In this document: positions 28,542 to 37,562 of the stretch, in pieces
Layout: each line of letters begins with the position of its first letter
How positions within the stretch are numbered: the first letter of the stretch is position 1
Assembly (NCBI RefSeq): GCF_014303735.1
Contig: NZ_CP060296.1
Location: 1,437,501-1,501,500, forward strand
DNA length: 64,000 nt
Source of the DNA: Variovorax sp. PAMC28562
GTDB lineage: Bacteria; Pseudomonadota; Gammaproteobacteria; Burkholderiales; Burkholderiaceae_C
Direction: 5' to 3'
Translations under genes and position numbers: made by a program
The notes under the pieces: model-generated
Told to the model about the DNA's origin: nothing
The model's database searches: none
What the model saw: the letters and a program-made list of their open reading frames with translations, nothing else

Positions 28542-30338
28542 ATGACCTTCGCGGTTCACGGTCTGCCGGTTGCCCGTGGCATTGCCATCGGGCGCGCGGT
28601 GCTGGTGGTGTCGAGCCGCATCGACGTGGCCCACTACTTCATCAAGCCGGCGGAGATCGAGTCCGAGATCGAGCGGGTGCGTACGGCGCGCAACGCGGTG
28701 TCCGAAGAGCTCACCAAGCTGCAAGCCAGCGTCGCGCTGATGGGCCCTAACGACGCGCCGCACGAACTGGTGGCGTTGCTCGAAGTGCACCAGATGCTGT
28801 TGCAAGACGAGGCCCTCACCAACGGCGTCAAGCACTGGATCACCGAGCGGCTCTACAACGCCGAATGGGCACTGACCACGCAGCTCGAAGTCATCGCGCG
28901 CCAGTTCGACGAGATGGAAGACGAGTACCTGCGAGAGCGCAAGGCCGACCTTGAGCAGGTGGTCGAACGCATGCTGCATCGCATGAAGGGAACCGCCGCG
29001 GTGCTCGCACCGACGCCGCCGCGCCGCAAGCGTCCCGCCGGGGCTGAAGACGACGATCTCACTGTCAACGACACCATCGACGTGCCGCTGGTGCTCATCG
29101 CGCACGATCTGTCGCCGGCCGACATGCTGCAGTTCAAGAAGAGCGTGTTCGCGGGTTTCGTCACCGATGTCGGCGGCCGCACTTCGCACACAGCGATCGT
29201 GGCGCGCAGCATGGACATTCCGGCGGTCGTCGGCGCGCGTACCGCCAGCCAACTGGTGCGGCAGGACGACTGGGTCATCATCGATGGCGATGCGGGTGTG
29301 GTCATCGTCGACCCGTCGCCGATCATCCTGGCTGAGTATGGTTTCAAGCAGCGCCAGGGCGACCTGGAACGCGGCCGACTGGCACGGCTGCGGCACAAGC
29401 CGGCGGTCACGCTCGACGGCCAGCGTGTCGATCTGCTCGCCAACATCGAGATGCCCGAAGACACGGCCGGTGCGGTCAAGGCCGGCGCCGTCGGCGTCGG
29501 GCTGTTTCGCAGCGAATTCCTCTTCATGGGCCGCGAGTCGCAGCGCCAGACCCGGTTGCCCGACGAAGAAGAGCAGTACCAGGCGTACAAGCGCGCGGTC
29601 GAGGGCATGCAGGGAATGCCGGTGACGATCCGCACCATCGACATCGGTGCCGACAAGCCTCTAGACAGCAAGGCCAGCAAGCAGGAGCACCTGAACCCGG
29701 CGCTCGGTTTGCGCGCGATCCGCTGGAGCCTGGCCGACCCCGCCATGTTCCTGACCCAGCTGCGCGCCATTCTGCGGGCGGCAGCGCATGGCGCAATCCA
29801 CCTGCTGATTCCAATGCTGGCGCACGCGAGCGAGATTCGCCAGACCTTGTCGTTGATCGATTTCGCGCGGGCCGAACTCGACAACAAGGGCATGGTGTAC
29901 GGCGCGGTGAAGCTCGGCGCGATGATCGAAATCCCCGCTGCGGCGCTCACGTTGAAGCTGTTCCTGAAGCACTTCGATTTTCTGTCGATCGGCACCAACG
30001 ACCTGATCCAGTACACGCTGGCCATCGACCGCGCTGACGAGGCCGTCGCCCACTTGTACGACCCCGCGCACCCGGCCGTGCTCAAGCTCGTCGCCGACAC
30101 CATCGCGGAATGCCGTCGGCAAGGCAAGGGCGTCAGCGTCTGCGGCGAAATGGCAGGCGACGTGACTTTCACCCGGTTGCTGCTGGGCCTGGGCCTGCGC
30201 AGTTTTTCGATGCACCCGTCGCAGATCCTCGCGGTCAAGCAAGAGGTGTTGCGCGCCGACGCCGGCAAGCTCGAGCCGTGGGCGCAGCGCGTGCTGGAGG
30301 CCGACGACCCGGCCCTGGCGATGACGTTGCCGATCTAG
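28542..30338 (+). CDS. ptsI: Phosphoenolpyruvate-protein phosphotransferase (Enzyme I)
   Basis: First enzyme of the PTS; takes phosphate from PEP and passes it to HPr. 598 residues. The phospho-His is His216 in GGRTSHTAIVARSMDIPAVV, and the PEP-binding barrel shows GVGLFRSEFLFM, DIGADKPLDS, MIEIPAAAL, SIGTNDLIQYTLAIDR and CGEMAGD. A short Arg/Lys-rich insert (PRRKRPAGAEDDD) occurs before the swivel domain. Its TAG stop overlaps that of the convergent SulP gene (CTAG). Confidence 0.97.
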   Translation: MTFAVHGLPVARGIAIGRAVLVVSSRIDVAHYFIKPAEIESEIERVRTARNAVSEELTKLQASVALMGPNDAPHELVALLEVHQMLLQDEALTNGVKHWITERLYNAEWALTTQLEVIARQFDEMEDEYLRERKADLEQVVERMLHRMKGTAAVLAPTPPRRKRPAGAEDDDLTVNDTIDVPLVLIAHDLSPADMLQFKKSVFAGFVTDVGGRTSHTAIVARSMDIPAVVGARTASQLVRQDDWVIIDGDAGVVIVDPSPIILAEYGFKQRQGDLERGRLARLRHKPAVTLDGQRVDLLANIEMPEDTAGAVKAGAVGVGLFRSEFLFMGRESQRQTRLPDEEEQYQAYKRAVEGMQGMPVTIRTIDIGADKPLDSKASKQEHLNPALGLRAIRWSLADPAMFLTQLRAILRAAAHGAIHLLIPMLAHASEIRQTLSLIDFARAELDNKGMVYGAVKLGAMIEIPAAALTLKLFLKHFDFLSIGTNDLIQYTLAIDRADEAVAHLYDPAHPAVLKLVADTIAECRRQGKGVSVCGEMAGDVTFTRLLLGLGLRSFSMHPSQILAVKQEVLRADAGKLEPWAQRVLEADDPALAMTLPI

Positions 30339-31981
30339 AACCTGTCGGATTTCTTCGGGGGCAGCAACGGAAGCTGCATCGCGTCGTCCACGCTCCACGG
30401 CGCATAGGCTGCCGCAGGCAAATCGGCCGACCTCACTTGTCCCAGCAAGTCCCGCACCGTGTCCTTGACCCGCGCCAGCACGAGCTGCGAACCGCGCTGC
30501 CGCGTCCATTGCGCGAAGTCGCACAGCGCCTCGATGCTGGTCGCATCGAGATCGGGCGACTCTTCCAGGCTGAGCACAATGCGCCGCAACGTCGTGGTTG
30601 CTTCCACGCGCGTGCGAAGAGTGGCGAACACGCCGTCGGCGTTGCCGAAAAACAGCGGCACATCGGGTCGGGCGATGAGCACGCCGGGCGTTGCCACGGC
30701 TTCGGGGTGCCGCGCCGTATCGACATAGTCGTGCCCGCCGTCCAGCCGGCCGAGCCAGCTGACACCGGCGCGCGACATGCCGCGCAAGAGCATCAGCAGA
30801 CTGAGGCCGATCGCGGCCAGCAGGCCGTCCAGCACGCCGAGCAGCAGCACCGCTGCCACCGCCACCAGGGCAATCAGCCGGTCCCGGCGCCAGACGAAGA
30901 GCGGGCGCAGCGCCGCCGGGTTGAGCGAGTGACTGACGGCGTTGATCACGATCGCAGCCAGCAGTGGCTCGGGCGTGTGCGCGATCCATGGCAGCAGGGT
31001 CAGGACCGCGATCAGCACCACGGCGCCGGCCACCAGCCCGGCGGCGCGGCTCTGTGCGCCGGCCGATTCGTTGGCCGAGGTGGCCGAGTAGCCCGCGCCT
31101 ACCGGCATGCCGTGGAACAGCGCGGATGCGATGTTGGCGACGCCGAGCGCAAACAGATCGCGATTCGCCGAGACGTTGTCGCCATGACGCAGCGCGAACG
31201 TGCGAATCGACCCGTACGACTCGGCATACAGGATCAACGCCATCGCGAAAGCGAGCTCCCCCAGCCGCAGCCAGTCGGCGCGCGCGAGCTGCGGCATCCC
31301 GGGGCTGGAAAAGTCCAGCGTGAACGTCCCGACCGGTGCCACGTTCCAGGCCTTGCAATAGCCGCCGACATCGAGCGCAATGCCGATGGCGATCACCAGC
31401 AGTGCCGCGGGTACCGCACGCCAGCGCCCCAGCCCGCGCAGCAGGGCCAGCGCCACCAGTGCCATGGCGCCACCCGCCCAGTTCCAGTGCGACCAGCCCG
31501 CCAGGAGCTCCCAGCCGAAGCGCAGAAAGTCGGTGTGCATCGGATGCACACCGAGCACCTTTGGCATCTGCTTGACCACGATGGTGATCGCGAGCCCCAG
31601 GGCAAAGCCACGCAGCACCGGCTTGGCGATCAGGCTCGACACCGCGCCCAGCCGCGCCAGCCCCGCGATGATGAAGAACACGCCTGTCAGCAGCACGATG
31701 CCGGCACCCAGCGCCACGCGCAAGGCCGCATCCGTGCCGGCGAGCGATCCGGTCGCGGCCAGCAGCACCGCGGCCGACGAGGAGGTTGCCGAAACAATTG
31801 CAAAGCGGCTGTTGCCGAGGAGGCCGTACACCAGCAGGCCGGCGAACAGCGCGAGTACGCCGCTCTGGGGTGGAAGGCCCGCGATGCTGGAATAGGCCAC
31901 GGCCTCGGGCAGCAGCAGACCTGCGATCGAAAGCCCTGCCACCAGGTCGGCGACAGCCGGCAGGCCGCGCCGGGCGATCAC
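30335..31981 (-). CDS. SulP family anion transporter with STAS domain
   Basis: A 548-residue secondary transporter of the SulP/SLC26 type for sulfate, bicarbonate, carboxylates or other anions. Residues about 10-400 contain ten or more hydrophobic segments, including LLLPEAVAYSSIAGLPPQSG (the classical SulP signature region). A C-terminal STAS domain covers about 430-540. The GTG start at 31981 overlaps the upstream ParB-like stop (GTGA), and GGCGGA precedes it. A longer frame upstream has no family similarity. The anion cannot be predicted. Confidence 0.85.
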   Translation of the reverse strand: MIARRGLPAVADLVAGLSIAGLLLPEAVAYSSIAGLPPQSGVLALFAGLLVYGLLGNSRFAIVSATSSSAAVLLAATGSLAGTDAALRVALGAGIVLLTGVFFIIAGLARLGAVSSLIAKPVLRGFALGLAITIVVKQMPKVLGVHPMHTDFLRFGWELLAGWSHWNWAGGAMALVALALLRGLGRWRAVPAALLVIAIGIALDVGGYCKAWNVAPVGTFTLDFSSPGMPQLARADWLRLGELAFAMALILYAESYGSIRTFALRHGDNVSANRDLFALGVANIASALFHGMPVGAGYSATSANESAGAQSRAAGLVAGAVVLIAVLTLLPWIAHTPEPLLAAIVINAVSHSLNPAALRPLFVWRRDRLIALVAVAAVLLLGVLDGLLAAIGLSLLMLLRGMSRAGVSWLGRLDGGHDYVDTARHPEAVATPGVLIARPDVPLFFGNADGVFATLRTRVEATTTLRRIVLSLEESPDLDATSIEALCDFAQWTRQRGSQLVLARVKDTVRDLLGQVRSADLPAAAYAPWSVDDAMQLPLLPPKKSDRF

Positions 31982-32673
31982 TCCGCCGACACCGGGGCAG
32001 TGCCACCCAGACCGCTGCTGACCGCCGACAAGCTCGCGCTGACGCCGGTCCAGCCCGGCAGGTAGCGCGCGCCCGGGCCCCGCGCCAGCGCGACCGCCTG
32101 CTGCAGTGCCTCGACCGGCAGCGCCTGGGTACGGGACTTTTCCAGCGTCCGGCGGGGGATCAACGGGCGGAAGAAGTCGGCCCATAGAAATTCGGCAAAC
32201 GGCGCCGCATCCTTGGCATAGCCGCCGGCGGACCGAACGAAGCCCGCAAGGCTGCGATAGGGGTCGTCATGCAGCTTCGAGATTTGGGACGGAATGGCCT
32301 CGTAGTCCTGTCGCTTGCCTTTTGCGTCGTACGGATGCGCCCAGCGATGGAATTCCATCAAACGCCAAAAGGCCTCGCCACGGATGGCCGACAGGTCGTC
32401 CAGTTGCATGACCCACACGGTGCCGACATCTTCCTGGTGCAGCGCCATGCCCAGATGGTGGTGGTCGACGATGTAGTAGCGCCCTTCGGGACCCTTCACC
32501 GCTGGGAACCAGTGCGCGGCGAGCGTGTGCTTGCGCGCCTTCCGCTTGAGGCCGGCCCACTGCTCCCGCTTGACTGCCACTTCCGCAGCGCCGACGGTGA
32601 TCTGTGTGGGGTGCAGGTCGGCAAGCGCGACGGCGATGAGGTGTTGTTGGTGTGTGGACATGTTGATGGTCAT
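31978..32673 (-). CDS. ParB-like/Srx-fold protein of unknown role
   Basis: A protein of about 231 residues with a ParB/sulfiredoxin-like fold. Supporting stretches are LADLHPTQITVGAAEVAVK, YIVDHHHLGMAL and WVMQLDDLSA, which follow the 'l.dl.Ptq...g...V' and 'yivDhHhla.al' pattern of a DUF/ParBc_2 family of putative ParB-like nucleases. No CTPase box or HTH of true partition ParB is seen, so chromosome partition is unlikely. Start uncertain: ATG 32673 is used; ATG codons at 32718 and 32661 are alternatives, none with a good Shine-Dalgarno. Translationally coupled to the SulP gene, an odd combination. Confidence 0.7.
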   Translation of the reverse strand: MTINMSTHQQHLIAVALADLHPTQITVGAAEVAVKREQWAGLKRKARKHTLAAHWFPAVKGPEGRYYIVDHHHLGMALHQEDVGTVWVMQLDDLSAIRGEAFWRLMEFHRWAHPYDAKGKRQDYEAIPSQISKLHDDPYRSLAGFVRSAGGYAKDAAPFAEFLWADFFRPLIPRRTLEKSRTQALPVEALQQAVALARGPGARYLPGWTGVSASLSAVSSGLGGTAPVSAE

Positions 32674-32810
32674 GGTGCCGCAGCTTTGCTGAGCAGCGCC
32701 TGAGGCATCGGTCGACATAAAACGAAACACGCCGATACCGCCGCGAAAGGACTTCGGGGCGCGCCAAAAGCACCATCGGACTTCCCCTTTTCCACACTCA
32801 AGGAAGTCTC

Positions 32811-33266
32811 ATGAAACCCTGGATCAAACGTTCACTCTTCGGCTTTGCCGGTGCCGCCATCGTGGCGGGAAGTCTCGGCGGCTGCGCCGCGCATCGCTGG
32901 GGCGGCGGCGACCCTGCGGAGTTCCGCGCCAAGATGGTCGAGCGCATTGGCGGCAAGCTCGACCTCGATACCGTACAAAAGCAGAAGCTCGCCACGCTCG
33001 CCGACAAGCTGGGCGCACAGCGCGCCGCCATGCGCGACGCGGGCGGTGCCGGTGGCACGCGTACCCAGTTCCAGTCGCTCTTCGCGGGCAACAAGCTCGA
33101 CCAGTCCGCTGCATCAAAGATGGTCGACGAAAAGACGGCGGCGGTACGCACTGGCAGCCCGGACATCATCGTGGCCGCTGCCGATTTCTTCGACAACCTG
33201 AACCCCGCCCAGCAAGCCAAGGTGCGTGAGTTCATGCAACGCGGCGGTCGCCGCTGGAGAAGCTGA
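32811..33266 (+). CDS. Spy/CpxP-like periplasmic protein, predicted lipoprotein
   Basis: A 151-residue envelope-stress protein. The signal (KRSLFGFAGAAIVAGSLGGC) ends in a lipobox LGGC, so it would be lipidated, unlike E. coli Spy. The mature part is alpha-helical with Spy/CpxP-type repeats (VERIGGKLDLDTVQKQKLA; DFFDNLNPAQQAKVREFM; LTxxQ-like motifs degenerate to LDxxQ and LNPAQQ), ending in a GGRRWRS tail. It lies 52 bases upstream of a CpxR-like regulator and is probably its target or feedback inhibitor. The ATG has AGGAAG upstream. Confidence 0.82.
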   Translation: MKPWIKRSLFGFAGAAIVAGSLGGCAAHRWGGGDPAEFRAKMVERIGGKLDLDTVQKQKLATLADKLGAQRAAMRDAGGAGGTRTQFQSLFAGNKLDQSAASKMVDEKTAAVRTGSPDIIVAAADFFDNLNPAQQAKVREFMQRGGRRWRS

Positions 33267-33318
33267 GACCTGCGCCCCGGCTTCGCTTGGCGCCGGGGCA
33301 CTCATCCACAATCCGACC

Positions 33319-34002
33319 ATGCCGCGCATCCTTCTGATCGACGACGACGAGCACCTGGGCGCGCCGCTCGCGAGTTACTTCGCGCGCTTCGACTGCACGC
33401 TCGACAGCGCCACGCGGCCGAGCGAAGGCCTCGCCAAGTTGCGCGCCACGCACTACGACGCCGCCATCCTCGATGTCATGCTGCCCGAGATGGACGGCTT
33501 TGCGCTGTGTCGCGAAATCCGCAAGGAAAGCGATATCCCGATCGTCATGCTGACGGCGCGCGGAGAGGTGATGGACCGCGTGGTCGGCCTCGAGCTTGGC
33601 GCCGACGACTACGTGCCCAAACCCTTCGAGCCGCGTGAGCTGGTCGCGCGCGTGCAAACCATCCTGCGGCGTCAACGCGCGGCAGCGCCCATGCCGACAA
33701 CCCATGTATCGCGCCTCGTGTTCGAAGGCCTCGCCATCGATCTCGACAAGCGCGAAGTGCTGCGACAAGGCCGCGCCGTCGAACTGACAGGCACCGAATT
33801 CGATCTGCTCGCGTTGCTGGCGTCCGAGCCCGGCAAGGTCTTCAGCCGCGACGACATCCTCAACAGGCTGCGAGGCCACGAGGCCGAGCTCTTCACGCGC
33901 GCGGTCGACATCGTGGTGAGTCGCCTGCGCAAGAAGCTGGAGCCGCTCGACTGCATCAAGACCCTGCGCAACGCCGGCTACGCGCTGGCGGTCGGGCGAT
34001 GA
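33319..34002 (+). CDS. OmpR-family response regulator (CpxR/RstA-like)
   Basis: A 227-residue response regulator. Receiver domain 1-115 with acidic pocket DDDE (8-11), phospho-Asp52 in LDVMLPEMDG, Thr in MLTARGE and Lys in YVPKPF; then a winged-helix domain 130-227 ending DIVVSRLRKKLEPLD and TLRNAGYALAV. The start is the ATG at 33319 (MPRILLIDDD). ATGA overlap with the kinase gene. Confidence 0.95.
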   Translation: MPRILLIDDDEHLGAPLASYFARFDCTLDSATRPSEGLAKLRATHYDAAILDVMLPEMDGFALCREIRKESDIPIVMLTARGEVMDRVVGLELGADDYVPKPFEPRELVARVQTILRRQRAAAPMPTTHVSRLVFEGLAIDLDKREVLRQGRAVELTGTEFDLLALLASEPGKVFSRDDILNRLRGHEAELFTRAVDIVVSRLRKKLEPLDCIKTLRNAGYALAVGR

Positions 34003-35297
34003 ATCGCGCCGGGCACCTGGAGCGACGACGCTGGCGGCATCGCTGGCGTCACTCGTTACGCGCGCGCCTGCTCACCGTCTTTCTGCTGCTCGCCTTTGCA
34101 ATGACGGCCGTCTTCATCGTCGGCATGCAGAGCACCTTTGCCAGCGGCTGGCGCGAAGCCGGCGTGCCGCTGGTGTCCGACTACGCGAACCGGCTGGCGG
34201 CCGAGATCGGCTCGCCGCCCGACGTGTCGCGGGCCGAGGCATTGGCTGCACGCCTGCCGCTCGCGATCCGCATTCAGGGGCCGACGGTCAACTGGGAATC
34301 GCATCCCGATCGCACCGAGCGCCGCGGCTTCGATTCACGCGCCGGCGAGATGCTCAGCCGCACCACCGTCGATGGTCACCGCATCAGCTTCGGCATAGGC
34401 ACCTTGCCGTGGCAACGCGGGCCGCATCGTTTCGGTTGGGTCACGCTGGCCCTGCTGCTGTTGTCGATCGTGTTCGCCTACGGCTACGTGCGGCGACTGC
34501 TGCGCCCGCTCGACGACATCCGCGCCGGCGCCGAACGCTTCGGTGCCGGCGACTTCGACAAGCCGATTCCGCTGCGTCGCAAGGACGAGCTGGGCGACCT
34601 GGCGCGGCGCATCAACACGATGGCGCACGATATCCGCGGCATGCTCGATGCCAAGCGCGCGCTGCTGCTGGCGCTGAGCCACGAGCTGCGCTCGCCGTTG
34701 ACCCGTGCGCGGCTGAACGCCGAGTTGCTGCCGGCGACGACCGAAGGGCTGCCCGAGCGCGATGCGCTGCTGCGCGACCTGAACGAGATGCGTGACCTCA
34801 TCAGCGACCTGCTCGAAAGCGAACGGCTCGCGAATCCTCATGCCGCACTGCAACGCGAGCCGGTCGACCTTGCGGCGCTGGTGCGCGAAACCGTGGCAGA
34901 GATGCCGCACGCCGCTGCGGTCACCCTCTGTCTGGCGACCGATCTGGTGCCACGCCAACTCGACCGCACGCGCGTGCGACTGCTGGTTCGCAACCTGCTC
35001 GACAACGCCTTGCACTACGGCGTGGATGCAGCAGAGCCTCCGCGCGTGTCACTGCGCGCTGCCGAGAAAGGTGCGGGCGTCGTGCTGCAAGTGCGCGACT
35101 TCGGCCCCGGCGTCGACGAGGCGCAACTGGCGCACTTAACCGAACCTTTCTACCGGACGGATAGCGCGCGCCAGCGAACCACCGGCGGCGTCGGACTCGG
35201 CATGTATTTGTGCCGCCTCGTGGCAGAGGCTCATGGCGGCAGCTTCCAGGTGCACAACGCTCAGCCGGGATTGCAGGTCGACGTGCGGCTCGATTGA
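33999..35297 (+). CDS. Sensor histidine kinase (CpxA/RstB-like)
   Basis: A 432-residue inner-membrane kinase. TM1 about 23-43, a short periplasmic region about 44-145 (compact, mostly polar), TM2 about 148-163, HAMP about 165-215, DHp with H-box His228 (LALSHELRSPLTRARLN), then ATPase with N-box NLLDNALHYG, G1 DFGPGVDEAQ, F-box LTEPFYRTDSA and G2 GGVGLGMYLC. It overlaps the regulator by 4 bases. With the Spy-like gene it forms an envelope- or metal-stress circuit. Confidence 0.95.
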   Translation: MNRAGHLERRRWRHRWRHSLRARLLTVFLLLAFAMTAVFIVGMQSTFASGWREAGVPLVSDYANRLAAEIGSPPDVSRAEALAARLPLAIRIQGPTVNWESHPDRTERRGFDSRAGEMLSRTTVDGHRISFGIGTLPWQRGPHRFGWVTLALLLLSIVFAYGYVRRLLRPLDDIRAGAERFGAGDFDKPIPLRRKDELGDLARRINTMAHDIRGMLDAKRALLLALSHELRSPLTRARLNAELLPATTEGLPERDALLRDLNEMRDLISDLLESERLANPHAALQREPVDLAALVRETVAEMPHAAAVTLCLATDLVPRQLDRTRVRLLVRNLLDNALHYGVDAAEPPRVSLRAAEKGAGVVLQVRDFGPGVDEAQLAHLTEPFYRTDSARQRTTGGVGLGMYLCRLVAEAHGGSFQVHNAQPGLQVDVRLD

Positions 35298-35431
35298 TCG
35301 ATCGCCGCCAGCGGCGGCGCGGCTCGCCACGGAAAGCCGAATTCAGTGCCGCCTCTTTGTCGCCTGCGCTACCGCCGCGGCCGCGGCGCGCGACTAGCAT
35401 TCCGGCTCATCACAACGAAGGAGACAACACC

Positions 35432-36472
35432 ATGACCGCTCTCGTCAACCACCAGGTTCGCCTTGCCAAACGCCCCGACGCCGCTGCCACGCGCGAGCAT
35501 TGGAGCTTTACCGACGAGCCGGTCGGCGAGCCGGCCGACGGCGGCGTGCTGGTCAAGACCTTGTCGCTGTCGCTCGACCCCGCCATGCGCGGCTGGCTCA
35601 ACGACGCCAGGAGCTACATCCCACCGGTCGCCATCGGCGAGGTGATGCGGGCCGGCGGTATCGGCAGGATCATCGCTTCGAAGAATCCGGCCTTCGCGGT
35701 CGGCGACACGGTCTACGGCACGCTCGGCGTGCAGGAGTACATCGTGATTGCGCAAGACGAGTTGAAGCGCAATGGCTTGGTCAAGATCGATCTCCGCGCC
35801 GGCAGCATCGGCCAGTGGCTCAACGTGCTCGGCATGCCGGGCATGACCGGCTACTTCGGCCTGATGGACGTGGGTCAGCCGAAGGAGGGCGAGACCGTCG
35901 TCGTCTCCGGCGCTGCCGGCGCGGTCGGACAGACCGTCGGCCAGCTCGCGAAGATCAAGGGTTGCCGCGTGGTTGGTATCGCCGGCGGCGAGGCCAAGTG
36001 CAAATGGGTGGTCGAAGAGTTGGGCTTCGACGCCTGCATCGACTACAAAGCTGGCGAGGGCGCGGTGCGCGCGGGCCTGAAAGAGCATTGCCCCAAGGGC
36101 GTGGACATCTACTTCGACAACGTCGGGGGCGAGATCCTCGACGCGGTCTTGGCCAAGCTCGCACGCAAGGCGCGCGTCATCATTTGCGGCGCCATCAGCC
36201 AGTACAACAACGCCAACAGCATGCCCGCTGCTGGCCCTCGCAACTACCTGAGCCTGCTGGTGAATCGCGCGCGCATGGAAGGCATCGTGGTCTTCGACTA
36301 CGCCGACCGTTACCCGATCGCGATCAAGGAATTGGCCGGCTACCTGAAAGACGGTCGTATGAAGAGCAAGGAAGACGTGGTCAAGGGCATCGAGACTTTC
36401 CCCGAGTCGCTCAACAAGCTTTTTGCCGGCGAGAACTTCGGCAAGCTGGTGCTCGAAGTCGCGACCGACTGA
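35432..36472 (+). CDS. NADP-dependent oxidoreductase, zinc-free MDR type (CurA-like)
   Basis: A 346-residue medium-chain reductase of the leukotriene B4 12-hydroxydehydrogenase/CurA/YncB group, which reduces carbon-carbon double bonds of enones with NADPH. Diagnostic: SLSLDPAMRGWLND near the N-terminus, GMPGMTGYFGLMD, and the cofactor loop VVSGAAGAVGQTVGQLAKIKG; the C-terminus contains DYADRYPIAIKEL. Zinc-binding residues of alcohol dehydrogenases are missing. AAGGAGA precedes the ATG by 7 bases. A terminator follows at 36533. Confidence 0.92.
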   Translation: MTALVNHQVRLAKRPDAAATREHWSFTDEPVGEPADGGVLVKTLSLSLDPAMRGWLNDARSYIPPVAIGEVMRAGGIGRIIASKNPAFAVGDTVYGTLGVQEYIVIAQDELKRNGLVKIDLRAGSIGQWLNVLGMPGMTGYFGLMDVGQPKEGETVVVSGAAGAVGQTVGQLAKIKGCRVVGIAGGEAKCKWVVEELGFDACIDYKAGEGAVRAGLKEHCPKGVDIYFDNVGGEILDAVLAKLARKARVIICGAISQYNNANSMPAAGPRNYLSLLVNRARMEGIVVFDYADRYPIAIKELAGYLKDGRMKSKEDVVKGIETFPESLNKLFAGENFGKLVLEVATD

Positions 36473-36532
36473 GGCTGTCCGATCGAGGCAATTTTTGCCG
36501 TGTCGTCACGGTAAACACCCATGAAGAATCGG

Positions 36533-36563
36533 GCCCGGCATAGGACACTAAGCCGGGCTTTTT
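36533..36563 (+). terminator. Intrinsic terminator after the MDR reductase gene
   Basis: GCCCGGC (36533-36539) pairs with GCCGGGC (36552-36558) around 12 bases, followed by five T residues. It lies just before the Bug-type gene, so that gene must have its own promoter within or after this stretch, or depend on read-through. Confidence 0.8.
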
Positions 36564-36587
36564 ATCGATCACTGTTCGGAGACATGC

Positions 36588-37562
36588 ATGAAGAAAATTT
36601 TGGCGAGCTGCCTGCTGGCACTGCCTTTGCTCGCCGCGTCGGGCGCCATGGCGCAAGCGCAAACCTTTCCCTCCAAGCCGATCCGCTGGGTCGTGCCTTA
36701 CGCGGCCGGCGGCGGCTCCGACTTTCTGGCGCGCTCCATCAGCCAGGTGATGTCGACGCAGATTGGTCAGTCGATCCTGGTCGACAACAAGCCGGGCGGC
36801 AACACAGCGATCGGCGCTTCGGAAGTGGCACGCGCGGCGCCCGACGGCTACACGGTGCTGTCCGCCGACAACGGCACGCTGGTCTACAACCCGGTGCTCT
36901 ACAAGACGCTGAGCTACAGCCCGACCAAAGACCTGGCGCCCGTCACGTTGATGGGTCGCTTCCCAATGATCCTGGTGGTCGGTCCGGGCATCTCGGTCAA
37001 AGACGCCAAGGACTTCATCGCGCAGGCCAAGGCCAAGCCCGGCGGGCTCAACTACGCATCGGCCGGCGCCGGCAGTCCGCACCATCTCGCGATGGAATTG
37101 CTCAAGTCGGAAGCCGGCCTCTTCATGGTCCACGCGCCGTACCGCGGTGCCGCGCCGGCGCTTGCCGATGTGGCCGGTGGACAGGTGCCGGCGATGATGG
37201 TCGACCTGGCGGCCGGTGCCGGCTTCATCAAGGGCGGCAAGGTCAAGGCGTTGGCGGTGGCCAACGCAACGCGCCTGCCGCAGTTGCCTGACGTGCCGAC
37301 CTTCGCGGAGCTGGGCTACAAGAACGTCGAGGCCGCTGCGCTGGTCGGGATGGTGGTGCCCGCCGCGACACCGCCCGAGGTGATCGCTGCGCTCAACAAG
37401 CAGGTGGTCGCGGCCATCAACGACCCCGCAGTGCACAAGCGGCTCGAAGACTTCGGCGTGGAGCCGGTCGGCAACACGCCGGCACAGTTCGCCGAGCTGC
37501 TCAGAACGGAAACCGTGCGCTGGCAAAAGCTGATCCGCGACCTGAAAATCACGCTGGATTGA
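36588..37562 (+). CDS. Bug/TctC family tripartite tricarboxylate transporter binding protein
   Basis: Periplasmic solute-binding protein of 324 residues. Signal peptide 1-24 (LLALPLLAASGAMAQA); mature start AQTFPSKPIRWVVPYAAGGG, the typical TTT Bug opening, followed by GQSILVDNKPGGNTAIGASEV. No TctA or TctB membrane genes are nearby, as for most of the very many 'orphan' Bug proteins in Burkholderiales. The ligand is usually a small carboxylate. Its TGA overlaps the ATG of the P450 gene (TGATG). Confidence 0.95.
   Translation: MKKILASCLLALPLLAASGAMAQAQTFPSKPIRWVVPYAAGGGSDFLARSISQVMSTQIGQSILVDNKPGGNTAIGASEVARAAPDGYTVLSADNGTLVYNPVLYKTLSYSPTKDLAPVTLMGRFPMILVVGPGISVKDAKDFIAQAKAKPGGLNYASAGAGSPHHLAMELLKSEAGLFMVHAPYRGAAPALADVAGGQVPAMMVDLAAGAGFIKGGKVKALAVANATRLPQLPDVPTFAELGYKNVEAAALVGMVVPAATPPEVIAALNKQVVAAINDPAVHKRLEDFGVEPVGNTPAQFAELLRTETVRWQKLIRDLKITLD

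Noticed and set aside
29661..32006. A 781-codon minus-strand open frame overlapping the SulP gene and antisense to ptsI
   Set aside because: It is a frame-shifted shadow of SulP continuing antisense to ptsI; composition is Arg/Ala/Gly-rich with no domain.
30110..32065. A 651-codon open frame on the plus strand opposite the SulP and ParB-like genes
   Set aside because: Its product is dominated by Gln, Arg, His and Gly, has no recognisable motif, and mirrors the codon structure of the real minus-strand genes in high-GC DNA.
31978..32673. Chromosome-partition ParB
   Set aside because: No parA neighbour, no CTP-binding box, no HTH and no parS-like sites were seen; only a ParB/Srx-like fold is supported.
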